DNA of 64,000 bases from Salinibacter pepae (GTDB taxonomy: Bacteria; Bacteroidota; Rhodothermia; Rhodothermales; Salinibacteraceae), in NCBI RefSeq assembly GCF_947077775.1, contig NZ_CAMTTE010000001.1:1550001-1614000 (forward strand), in the 5' to 3' direction. The position numbers and the translations under genes are program-made. The notes under the pieces were generated by a model. That model worked only from the letters and a program-made list of their open reading frames with translations. It was not told the origin of the DNA and ran no database searches. Positions 1 through 9,489 of the stretch are shown piece by piece. Each line of letters opens with the position of its first letter. The first letter of the stretch is position 1.

Positions 1-3000
1 CGTCAAGCAGGCGGTAGTGCACCTCGACGTCCGTCGAGTCCGAATTCAGGCGCCCCACATTGGAGGAACGGGCACTCCAGTCGCCGTTGTAGTTCACGCT
101 GAAGTCGTTGATGTCGAGCACCATGAGGGCCAGCCCGCGCAGCATGCCCATCGGGCTGGGAAGGGGGACGTCTTCCCACCCGAGTCCATCCCCTTCCGAC
201 GCCTCACCGTCGTCGTCCCCCCGGTCGTCATCCCCCCGGTCGTCATCCCCCCGGTCGTCTCCGTTGTCCCCGGTGGACCGGCCCCCGGCTTCCGGGTCGT
301 CCCGGCCCGACTCGCGCTGCGCCTCCTTTAGCCGCTCGAAGAACCCAAACCGCTCCCACACCCGGTTGGGCCGCAGGGTCGCTCCCGTACGCAGGGTGAG
401 GGAGTTGCGCACGCCGGCCCCCTGCAGGCTTTCCGCCGGCCCGTTCGACCACTGAAACGACGACTGGTAGGAGACGTCCTGCAGGTCGATCCAGTTGAGC
501 CACGGCCGGTCGGCCCACCCCATGCTCAGAGTGGCCGAAAACCGCTGCTGGTAGTTGTTCGTGCGCGGGCTCACCCGCCCGACCAGCAGGTCCCGAAACA
601 CGTCGAGCTCCGACCGCCGGAACAGCCGGCTTTCAAAGAACACCGTCTCCCCCTCGTCGGCGGCGGTGAGGCCGCGGTCGGCCAGTCCGTAGTCCCCCAG
701 ACGATCAAAGAAATTCGCGGTGCTGTCGCGGGGAATGCCGATGTCGGTAAGCACCGTGTCCCGGACGCTTCCGCCGTTGATGATAACGTTCGTCTCGTTC
801 CGCGAGGCGGCGTCATCAAAGTTTTGGCGCGTGTTGGTGTCGAAGCTGAGGCTCAGAAAGTCGAAGGGGTCGTACTGGAGGCTAAAGTTGCGGCGGTGGT
901 CGAATTGCTGCTGCTCCCGGAGGGGATAGGCGATTCGATAGGGCTGGCTGCGTGTATTTCGGACGCCCGACGGGCGGCTTCGGGTCGTCTGCGCCTCCCG
1001 CTCCGCACTCATCGAAAACGAGAGCGAGCGGGGCACATAGTTGAACGAGAGGCCCGCCAGCGTGCCGAGCACCGGCGCGTCGGGGAGAAAGCCGAAGGGG
1101 TCCACGGTCCGGGGCTGCCCGAAGCTGAGTTGATACTGCAGGTCGCCCGTCCAGCTCCACCGGTCGTTGAGCTGGCGCTGCGGGTTGCGTCGCGACTGGT
1201 CGAGGTAGGAGAAGCTCAGCGAGAGGCCGTCGACGGTCTTCTGGAGCCACCACGAGTCGGACCCCTGTTTCGAGATGTCGGCCGTCATCGTGCGGCGCAG
1301 GCTGCGCGTCTCGGCCGCCGTGCGCACACTGTCCTTCAACCGACGGCGAATCTCCCCCGCCCCGAGGGCCCCGTACTGGCTGCGGTAGCGGCGCTCCAGC
1401 GTACTGTCCGGGACGGCGTCGAACTGCCGCACCACGCTCTGCACCTCCACGTCGCCGCGGTTGGGGTCGAAGCGAGGGGTCGTCCGGTTGGACTGGACCT
1501 GCATGGTCACCGGGATGCGCCAGCCCTGGTCCTCGGGCAAGAACGAGTCGACGTTGAGGCTTGCGCGGAGGTTCCAGCTCGTGTTGTCGGACTGCTCCCG
1601 CTCGCTCAGGGTGCTGGACAACGCCCCAAACCCGTCCGTCCGGCGCTGGAAACTGCCCTCGACGGACGCAAAATCCGCGAGGTCGAGGCTTGCGCTGGCG
1701 TTGGCGGCCCAGCCCTTCTGCTCGTCGAACCCGCTCACGCGCAGCTCATTCAGCCAGACCTCGAAATTTTGCAGCACCGGCGGGTTCTCCTCGGGGGGCG
1801 TCGCGTGCCGCACGCCGACGACGATTGTTTTCACGTTCTGCAGGGAGGGGGTGCCCCGCACCCGAAGCACCGTCTCCGGCGGCGCAAAGTCGCCGATGTT
1901 CAAATTCACGTCGGCGCTCGAGAACGACGTGTCCGTCGGGACCCCGCTCTGGTCCCGGAGAAGCTTGAGCCGATTGAGTCGTTCAAGGACGAGGTTCATT
2001 TCAAACTCCTCCGGCCACAGGGGTTGGGAGCCGTCCGCCATCGGCACGTCGCCCGGGGAGAGGGGCTGCTCATACTCGTAGTAGTCCCCCGTCTCCCCGG
2101 CCCCCAGGCGGACGAACAGCCGCAGGTGCTCGCGGAGCCGGTCCTTCACCTGCGTGCTGCTTGAGGCCCCGTGCAGGTGGGTGTACATCCGCAGGTTCGA
2201 GTACTTGAGCAGGTCGAGGCCCTGCCCGAATGTTTTGAAGACGCCCCGCTGCCGGCCGGGCGCCAGCTGATCCACGTTGAGCAGGAGGGCCTGCTCGCGG
2301 TTTTGCTGCTGCACGCCGCGGGACGTGCGGTTCTGCCCCACCACCGCCCCGGCGGGCGGCTCGTAGCTCAGGTCCTCTTCGTTGTTGATGCTCGCCACCC
2401 GAAGCTCGCCCGTCCCCGCATCCACGACGCTGTTCTCCTGCACCGGCTGCTGTGCCACCGGCGCCGAGGCGCGCCACTGGCTGCCCACCAGCTCCAGGGA
2501 CGCAAACCGCATCGTCACGGGCGCCTCGTGCCCGGTCGTCCACAGGCGGATGGACTTGATGTCGTCAAAGTTTTCGATGGCACCCACCTGGCGCGTGAAT
2601 TCCTGCACCGGAATCCGCACCTTGTACCAGTCCTTTTCCTGCCCGACCCGGCTCACCACGTAATCGGTCGGCCCGCGGTCGGCCCCGGCGCGCTGGTCGA
2701 GCTCGTCGAGCGGGACGGCGTACTGGAAGTAGTTGTTGTCGATGTTGATCTGGCTGCTCACCCCGTCGAGGGCCTCCCGGTCCGGGGAGCGGGACACGCC
2801 CCGCTTCACGCTCGCGTCCTCGGCCAGTTCGTTCTGCGACTCAAAGCCGTTGAGCTCGTGGCCCGCCTGGTACCAGCTCAGGCGCTGCTGCACCGAGGCC
2901 CCGTCCGGGAAGAACGCCGAGGTGTTGAAGAAGCGGTCGTTCTCGTAGAAGTGGTAGTCGTCGGCCGAGGGGTCCGCGGCGGTCCGTGCAATCTCGGCCC

Positions 3001-6000
3001 GCAGGCGTTGCCGCTGCGCGGTGGACAGGCCGAGCTGCCCGATGGCGCCCTGCAGACTGTCCGCGTACGCCACGAAGCCGGAATAGAAGCTGCGTTCGAG
3101 CAGGCGCTCGTCGTAGGCCCCATCCGTGTAGGAGACGAGCCCGTCGAGCCCCAGGTCCTGGGTCCGGCGCCCCCGAAGGTCAATCCCCCCGCCCGGCTCG
3201 GCGTTGGGGATGCGGCTCAGGTCCCCCAGGTCCGCCTCGTTGAAGCTGAGGGAGAGCCCGTCCTCCATGTCGATGCGCTGGTTCGGCACCACGTCCTCCG
3301 AGATCGTCCCGAGGTCGACGAACAGGCGCGCTCCGTCGGTGACCTCGCCGTTCGCCGGGTACACCTTCACGATGAACTCGACGAACTCGACGTTCTGCAC
3401 CGAAAAGTCGGTGTAGCCCTCCGGGAGCGAGCGTGTGATGCCCCCCCATACCTTCCGCGGCTCCCGGAAGAAGTCCACCAGGTCCTCCGTGTAGTTGTAG
3501 GGCCCGCGCTGCCAGGGATTGAAGTGGAGGTCGAGCGTGCGGAGGGTGGGATTCGCCTCGCCCTGCGTATCGCGTCCCACGAAGACCTCCTCGGTGTTGA
3601 TGAGCTCGGTGGCCTCCCCCCCGTCCTCCGTGCCGATGGACTCCAGCACGTTTTCGTTAAGCCGGTACCACCCGAGGCGGCCCCGCCAGTGGGTGCGCTG
3701 CCGGTTGTCCTCGTAGGTCCCCGGCACCTCGCCGTCGAGCGGGGCGGCGTCGGCCGTCGAGTCGGGCGCCGCGCTCACCTGCCAAGCGCCCGGCTGCTCG
3801 CGGAGAGAGAAGGTGTTCTCGAAGCCCTCGAAGTCGTCGATGTAAGACACCCCGTTGCGCTCGTCCGACGCGTACTGGTCCGTCTCGCTGTTTTCCACCC
3901 GGTCCACGGTCCGCTCGTACGCGTCGGTGGTGGTGTGGCCGGGCCGGAGCTGCGCAAACTCGCCGGAGACCGAGAGCTGGCTTTCGGCCCGCGTCTGCAC
4001 GAGCGGCAGGGCGTCGACCGCCTCCGTAATCCACTGCGGCTGCAGGTCCATCGAGCCGTTCAGGCCCCAGATGGTGTTCTGGATGGGCTCCTGCCCGATG
4101 CGAAACTTGTCGACGGGCGACTGCTGGCTGAGCCGCATGACGGTGGCCCCGAGCGAAAACTGGTCCCGCATCGACCAGTCGGCCCGCGCCCCGAGCAGGG
4201 TTTTCTTCTGGATGTTGGTGAGGCTGTTCTCCTCGTAGTCGATCTTGATGTCCCGCCCGGCGGTCAGGTACGACTCGTTGGTGATGTTGACCGTCCCGCC
4301 CTGGTAGTCCACCCGGTAGTCGACGCCCTCCTGCAGGGTCTGCCCCCCTGAGGTCACCTCGACCGAGCCCTCAACGAGCCCCGTAAAGGCCTCCAGGTCA
4401 TAAAATTGTTGCGCCCCGCCGGTGTACGAGCCCCGAATCCGGTAGACATTCTTCTGGGTGTCTTCCTTCCGGGCGTTCGCCTTTTTCTTGGTATAGAGGT
4501 TCTCAAACGCAAAGGACTCCCCGGCCGCCCGACTCCCGTTCTGGGCCGCGGCGTCCAGGATGCGCGCGCCGAACGGCTGGAGGTAGGGGAAGTAGAGGAG
4601 CCCCCGGTCCGCATTAATCGTCTGCGGCAGAAAGTCGAACTGATCGTCCGGGTTGGGCGCGCCGTTCTGGTCCACCCGGTCCAGCCCGAGCACCTGCAGC
4701 AGCGTGGTCTGCCCCGCCACGTCCGGCAGCGTGGTGCGCGCGCCCTGCCCGGAGGCCTGGTACTCGACGTCGAGCTCGAAATTCTCCGGATTGAAGTCTC
4801 GCCCCGAGAGGTCGTACACGTTGCGGAGCTGCAAGAACCAGGCGGCCGGGCTCACGGTCCCGTCCTGCCCGGGCGCGACCGGATCGGTGGGGCGGAGCAG
4901 CTTCAGCACGAGGCGGTCGGCGTTGATGCCCCCCGTGGTTCCGCCCTGCGTAAAGTCCCCGACCGTGCGCACGGTGCCGTCGGTCGTCCGGTACCGAAAC
5001 GCCACCGCCAGGGCCTCGTCGGGCCGGAGCCGCTGCTGGAGCGACAGGAAGCCCAGCCGACCGTCGATCCGGTAGTCTTGCCCCCGCGTAAGCCGCTTAA
5101 ACTCGCCCGCGTGGAGGTCCTGCTGGGTGTCCAGGGGCTGCTCCATGGTGGCGGGGTCGCTCAGGTAGGACGAGGCCCGTTGCTCCCCGTCCCGGAGGGC
5201 CGCCAGGTCGGCCTCGCCGTACTGGTCCTCCTCCGGGACCGGCAGCAGGGTCTCCGTGTAGTCGTTCGCCTGATTCACCAGTTGGGCGCGCTCCCCCAGG
5301 TCGACCACCGCCACCGCCTGCCGGGTGTTTGCCTGGCTTCCCACCTGCTGTGTGATTTTCCACACCTCCACCTCGGTAAGTTCGTCGAACCCCCCGAACG
5401 TCCGGATCGTCGTCGGGTCCTCGTGGGCGCGGTTCCAGTTGTTGCGGAAGTAGTAGCCAAGAAAAAAGTGCCGGTTCTCGTCGTAGTCCGTGGGCTTGAG
5501 GTCGAATTCCGTCTCCTGCGCGCCCCCCTCAATGCTGAGGCTGTTGGACTGGCCCTCCTGCTGGCTCGCAATCGTCGTGAGGCTCAGGTTGCCGAACTGA
5601 AACTCACTCTTGATCCCGAAGAGGCTCTGCCCCCCACTGATGAGCTGCGACGGCGTCTGCATGGACACGTTGCCCGCCTCCACGCTCTGTAGGATCTCGT
5701 CCTCGTAGCCGGTGTAGTCGAGCTTGACCTGATTCTGGTAGTCAAACTGACTCTGCGTGTCCCAGTCGACGTTGATCTGGAGCTTGTCCCCGATCGTCCC
5801 GGTGATGCCGAGCCGCAGGTCCTGCTTGAAGTCGGGATTGAGCTGGCTGGCGTTCCCCGTCACGTTGACCTGCTGGTCGCTCTTTCGGTACTTGAACCCG
5901 GCGTTGATGTCGGCCTGGCCGTTCACCCGAAGGTCCACCTGCGGCTTGCCGAAGACGGTGGAGAAGGCACTCTCCCGCCCCCCCGGAACCACCATGTTCA

Positions 6001-6647
6001 CCCCAAACCCACTGCGTCCGTCCCCCTGCTGGCGCTGCTCGGTGAGCGTGCGCCAGTTCTCGCGCAGGTTGGCACGGTAGCGCTCCTGCCGGTACGCGTC
6101 TGCGTCCATCCCCACGCGCTCCCCGGGACGCGTGTCGCCCGTGAGGACGTAGCGGTTCCGAGTGGAGTCGAGCGTGACGGATTGCGCCCCCGCCGTGGGG
6201 GCACGCGGTCCCAGGAACGGAGACGCCCGTCCAAACAGGCGGACCGCCTGCCTGCGCCGTGCCGGCAGGTACCGGCCGACGACGCCGGTGTCGGGGGACG
6301 GGGACGGTGCCGAGAGGCCCCCTCCCTCAGTTCGCGGAACACCGCCCACTCGGTCCGAGAGGGATGTGCTATCTCTCGGAGGAGGGGGGTCCCTCCAACT
6401 GCAGGACCGGGGGGCGGCGGGTCGTGTCGGGGGCGGTCGTGTCGGGGGCGGTCGTGTCGGGCGGCGGCCCCTCCTGCGCTCGGGCCGGCGGTCCCCCTCC
6501 GGCGAGGCTTCCAATCAGGAACAGCGCCACCGTCGACACAAATACACGTCCCTCTCCCAACAGCCCCACGCAGGGGGCCGGGGACGGCAACATTGGTGAG
6601 ATCAGCGGCACGGGTCCAGGAACGCTCCGAGGTGCTACGTCGTGCAC
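1..6647 (-). CDS. sprA: SprA, type IX secretion / gliding outer-membrane translocon; 5' part, apparent frameshift near 6384-6389
   Basis: This is the large outer-membrane channel through which type IX secretion (and, in gliders, adhesin export) occurs. The minus-strand frame is open from about 6514 to the window edge and reads as SprA throughout. Family-typical stretches include VNMVVPGGRESAFSTVFGKP near 5940-6010 and LDYTGYEDEI near 5700-5730, followed by several hundred residues of Tyr/Asn/Gln-rich beta-barrel sequence. The C-terminus lies beyond position 1; roughly 2,100 residues are visible, against about 2,400 usual in the family. The N-terminus is in another frame: an ATG at 6647 starts a signal peptide (VALFLIGSLAGGG then PARAQ) and three PDTTA repeats, then stops at 6369-6371. 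The SprA frame itself has a stop at 6515-6517. Removing one C from the C6 run at 6384-6389 joins the two frames. Identity is very likely; the intact or broken state is uncertain. Confidence 0.9.
217..261. repeat. 15-bp tandem repeat inside sprA (three copies)
   Basis: Three consecutive copies of the 15-bp unit CCCCCCGGTCGTCAT, the last one slightly degenerate, lie in the sprA frame. On the coding strand they encode an acidic, Asp-Arg-Gly-Asp type low-complexity loop (repeated DDDRG). The unit length is a multiple of three, so changes in copy number would keep the frame. Confidence 0.85.
6421..6463. repeat. 15-bp tandem repeat encoding PDTTA after the SprA signal peptide
   Basis: Three copies of the unit GTCGTGTCGGGGGCG occur in tandem. 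In the signal-peptide frame on the minus strand they encode PDTTAPDTTAPDTT. In the downstream SprA frame the same bases give an Arg/Pro-rich string with no secretion signal, which is one reason to place the true reading frame change downstream of this repeat. Confidence 0.8.
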
Positions 6648-6795
6648 CGGTGCTCCGGCCTAGCATGGGCGGAGGCCCCGGTGCGTATTTGAGGGGGTCT
6701 GTAGCGGTTCCTGCCGATGCGCGGTGTTGCGTCTGGGAATGAGAGCAGCGGACAAGGGGTGTGCGACCAGGCGCCGCCCCAACGGATCTTCACCT

Positions 6796-6826
6796 CGAAT
6801 GTAAGATGTGGCGTTTTTTTCGTCAA
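6796..6826 (-). promoter_or_regulatory. candidate Bacteroidota-type promoter upstream of sprA
   Basis: On the minus strand TTG (6824-6826) is followed after 20 bases by TACATTCG (6796-6803). The known housekeeping promoter of Bacteroidota is TTG, about 19-20 bases, TAnnTTTG, so this matches the spacing and most of the -7 box. It lies about 150 bp before the sprA ATG, in the 250-bp gap after the saccharopine-dehydrogenase-like gene. It is a motif match only. Confidence 0.35.
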
Positions 6827-6900
6827 GCACAAGAGCAACTCGTTCGGCCTGGGGGCGGGCAGGCCGCAAACCCCGTGCCCTGCTCGTGGTGGCCGGCCGG

Positions 6901-8103
6901 TCAGGCCCGCTGGCCGTCGAGGGGGCGCTTGGCGGTGACGTCCCGGAAGTCGTCGTGCCGCTCCGTCTGAATGTTAAGCCCACGATCAGCGATTTTCTGC
7001 AGAAACTGAGCGCGCGGGATCACATTTTCCGGCACGTCGGCCCCCCCGGTGGAGACGGCTTCCTCGCGGGCCAGGAAGAGGGCCGAGACGACCGTCGGGA
7101 TGGCCGTACAGCGCATCACGGCCGTCTGCTCCGTCTCCGCGTCGTACTGCTCCACCATCTCGTAGACGAGTGTCGTGGGCCGTCCCTCCTGCTCGCCCCG
7201 TAGCAGGACCCGCATGAGCACCGCGTCCTCGTAGTCGCCGCCGAGACGCTTCCGCATGCGGCGCACCAGGAGGTCGCGGTAGGTCAGGTGCGTGCGCACC
7301 CCGATCTTGCGCTCCTCGGCGAGCCCGAGCCCGAGCACGAAGCGCATCTGATGGGCGTGGCCCGGCCACCGGACCGTCTTGTGGTCGAGGGCCTCCACAC
7401 GCCCGGCCAGCGTGTCGGTGAGGGTGGAGAGCCCGCCCTGCGTGCAGAAGGCCTCCATCGTACCGAAGGGCTTCTCGAACTGAATTTCCTCCTCGCGGGA
7501 AAGGGCGTCCGCCTCCACGACCTGCCCGTTTTCAATCAACTGCGCCGGGTTTGTATAGTCCGCGAGGATGCGCTCGGCCGACCACGAGATGCGAAAATTG
7601 AAGGGGGGCTCCGGGTGCAGCGGGACGTCGCCCACCCGCAGATGTGCCGCCTCGGCCCGGTCAAGCTGATCAATGCCGTGGAGACACACGACGTTCACGA
7701 GGCCGGGGGCCAGCCCGCAGTTGGGGACGATCCAGACGCCCTTCTCGCGGGCCTGCTCGTCGAGGGCCAGCTCTTTGCCCACGAGGGTGTCGTCCCCCCC
7801 GAGGTCACAGAAGTGGACCCCCGCGTCGAGGCACAGCTCTGCGAGCGCGGGGTTGAACTCCGCCGGCACGCAGCTGATGACACAGTCGCTGCCCTGCACA
7901 ATCTGGGACAGCACGCTGGTGTCGCGCACGTCGACCTGGAAGGAGCGGAGAAACTGGTCGGCGTCGACCTGTTCGTGGAGGCGTTCGAGCGCCTGCGACC
8001 GGGTGTCACAGACCTGAACCTGTTCCACCTCTCCGCTTCGGGCGCACAGCTCGCGGACAACGGGGGCTCCAATCGATCCGGCACCGAGAACCGTAATCGT
8101 CAT
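6901..8103 (-). CDS. saccharopine dehydrogenase-like NAD(P)-binding protein
   Basis: The 400-residue protein opens with a Rossmann motif (VLGAGSIGAPVVREL, residues 4-18) typical of the saccharopine dehydrogenase family. The N-terminal nucleotide domain covers about residues 1-125 and a larger substrate/catalytic domain follows. Family members act in lysine metabolism (saccharopine or lysine 6-dehydrogenase) or in carboxyspermidine synthesis. I cannot tell which substrate is used from sequence alone. It follows recR on the same strand after 66 bp and precedes sprA, so it may be cotranscribed with the dnaX-ybaB-recR group. No membrane segment or signal peptide is visible. Confidence 0.8.
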   Translation of the reverse strand: MTITVLGAGSIGAPVVRELCARSGEVEQVQVCDTRSQALERLHEQVDADQFLRSFQVDVRDTSVLSQIVQGSDCVISCVPAEFNPALAELCLDAGVHFCDLGGDDTLVGKELALDEQAREKGVWIVPNCGLAPGLVNVVCLHGIDQLDRAEAAHLRVGDVPLHPEPPFNFRISWSAERILADYTNPAQLIENGQVVEADALSREEEIQFEKPFGTMEAFCTQGGLSTLTDTLAGRVEALDHKTVRWPGHAHQMRFVLGLGLAEERKIGVRTHLTYRDLLVRRMRKRLGGDYEDAVLMRVLLRGEQEGRPTTLVYEMVEQYDAETEQTAVMRCTAIPTVVSALFLAREEAVSTGGADVPENVIPRAQFLQKIADRGLNIQTERHDDFRDVTAKRPLDGQRA

Positions 8104-8169
8104 GTGCAGTGCAGTCGTCGGGTTGGGAGGGTCCGGGCGAAGCGAACGCGTCGGGCAGGCCCAGCGGCA

Positions 8170-8883
8170 CTAGTCGACGTGCCCGCGTCCCTCGAGCGCC
8201 CGCGAGAGGGTCGCCTCGTCGGCGTACTCCAGATCCCCACCGATGGGCAGCCCTCGCGCGATGCGCGTGACGCGAACGTCGAACGGCTCAAGGAGCTGGG
8301 AGATGTAGTAGGCCGTCGTGTCGCCCTCAACGTTGGGATTGACGGCGAGAATCACCTCGTCGACCCCCGACTCCGCCTCGTCCGCCCCGCCATTTTCCGA
8401 GGGGGGCGCCCCGGCGTCCGCTTCGCCGTCAGGCGTGGTGTTGGGCGCCGGAGCCGCATCGGCCGCCGTGTCTTCGAAGGACGGGTCGATGCGGGTGGCC
8501 AGCTCGTGCACCCGGAGGTCGTCGGGGCCCACGCCGTCGAGCGGCGAAATGACCCCGCCGAGCACGTGGTACACGCCCCGGTACTCGTTGGTCTGCTCGA
8601 TGGCGGTCAGGTCGCTCGACTCCTCCACGACACAAATCGTCGTGGCGTCCCGCTTGTCTGAGCCACAGATGGGACACGGATCCTGATCCGCCACGACGTA
8701 GCACGTCGAACAGCGTTGCACGTCCTCCTTCACGGACGTCAACGCGTTCGCGATGGTCTCAACCTCCTCCTGGGGCATCTTCAGGACGTAGTTGGCCAGT
8801 CGCCGCGCCGTCTTCTTCCCGATCGTGGGCAGCTTCGTGAACTGCTCCACAAGGGTTTCGACGGACTCCGAGGTGTACTGCAT
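8170..8883 (-). CDS. recR: recombination mediator protein RecR with an acidic insertion
   Basis: RecR works with RecF and RecO to load RecA on gapped DNA. Visible parts are the helix-hairpin-helix region ([17 protein letters not shown], residues 18-34), a four-cysteine zinc site (CSTC and CPIC, residues 58-73), and a Toprim domain ([14 protein letters not shown] onward, then [16 protein letters not shown]). The protein has 237 residues against about 200 usually. The excess is one stretch of about 40 Asp/Glu/Ala/Pro-rich residues near 133-172, placed between VHELATRID and EVILAVNP, that is inside Toprim. The gene follows ybaB by 95 bp, the usual dnaX-ybaB-recR order. Confidence 0.95.
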   Translation of the reverse strand: MQYTSESVETLVEQFTKLPTIGKKTARRLANYVLKMPQEEVETIANALTSVKEDVQRCSTCYVVADQDPCPICGSDKRDATTICVVEESSDLTAIEQTNEYRGVYHVLGGVISPLDGVGPDDLRVHELATRIDPSFEDTAADAAPAPNTTPDGEADAGAPPSENGGADEAESGVDEVILAVNPNVEGDTTAYYISQLLEPFDVRVTRIARGLPIGGDLEYADEATLSRALEGRGHVD

Positions 8884-8978
8884 CGCGACAATCTCGCGTT
8901 TCGAATGTCGAGGTTTAAGCGCAAACGGCGGAATGTCCCGGGGTCACGCGGCCCCCCCAGCCCGCCGTTCGCAACCGC

Positions 8979-9323
8979 CTAGAGGCCGAGCTGGCTGAGG
9001 TCCATGCCCTGTGGCAGCATGCCGCCCATGGAATCCTTCATCTCCTCTTGTGCCATGTCGGACGCGTCTTCGAGGGCCTTGTTGACGCCCGCGATGACGA
9101 GGTCCTCCAACAACTCCAGGTCGTCCGGGTCGACGGCCTCCGGGTCAATTTCGATGCCCGTGATTTCCTGCGCGCCGTTGGCGGTCACTGTCACCATGCC
9201 GCCGCCGGCCTCCGCGGTCACCGTCTTGTCCGCGAGCTCGTCCTGCGCGGCGTTCATCTTTTCCTGCATCTCCATCATCTTCCCGAACATGTCCTGCATG
9301 TTCATTCCTCCTGGGTTAGCCAT
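8979..9323 (-). CDS. ybaB: YbaB/EbfC family nucleoid-associated protein
   Basis: This 114-residue DNA-binding dimer protein starts with a Gly/Met-rich segment and MQDMFGKMMEMQEKMNAAQDEL, followed by the family core (GGMVTVTANGAQEITGIEID, residues about 41-60). YbaB proteins bind DNA without strong sequence preference and are commonly encoded between dnaX and recR, exactly as here. The Met-rich N-terminal helix and the C-terminal LPQGMDLSQLGL tail fit the family length of 100-115 residues. The 166-bp gap to dnaX holds no other gene that I can see. Confidence 0.93.
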   Translation of the reverse strand: MANPGGMNMQDMFGKMMEMQEKMNAAQDELADKTVTAEAGGGMVTVTANGAQEITGIEIDPEAVDPDDLELLEDLVIAGVNKALEDASDMAQEEMKDSMGGMLPQGMDLSQLGL

Positions 9324-9489
9324 AACTGGGGGGTGGTCTTAATTCGAAGACTCGTGGGGAGGGTGGGTCGTTCACCGGAAGCGGGAATGGCTCCGGGTTC
9401 GTACAAAGGGGTGCAACGGACGGCGGGCGGAACCGATCCCTGACTGGAAACGACGCCCACGGTGCGGGCCGAGGGGGGCCGCCGGGCCG

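Noticed and set aside
6182-6742. Plus-strand frames opposite the sprA 5' end with Val-Ser-Gly-Ala repeats
   Set aside because: They are antisense translations of the PDTTA repeat and surrounding sprA sequence.
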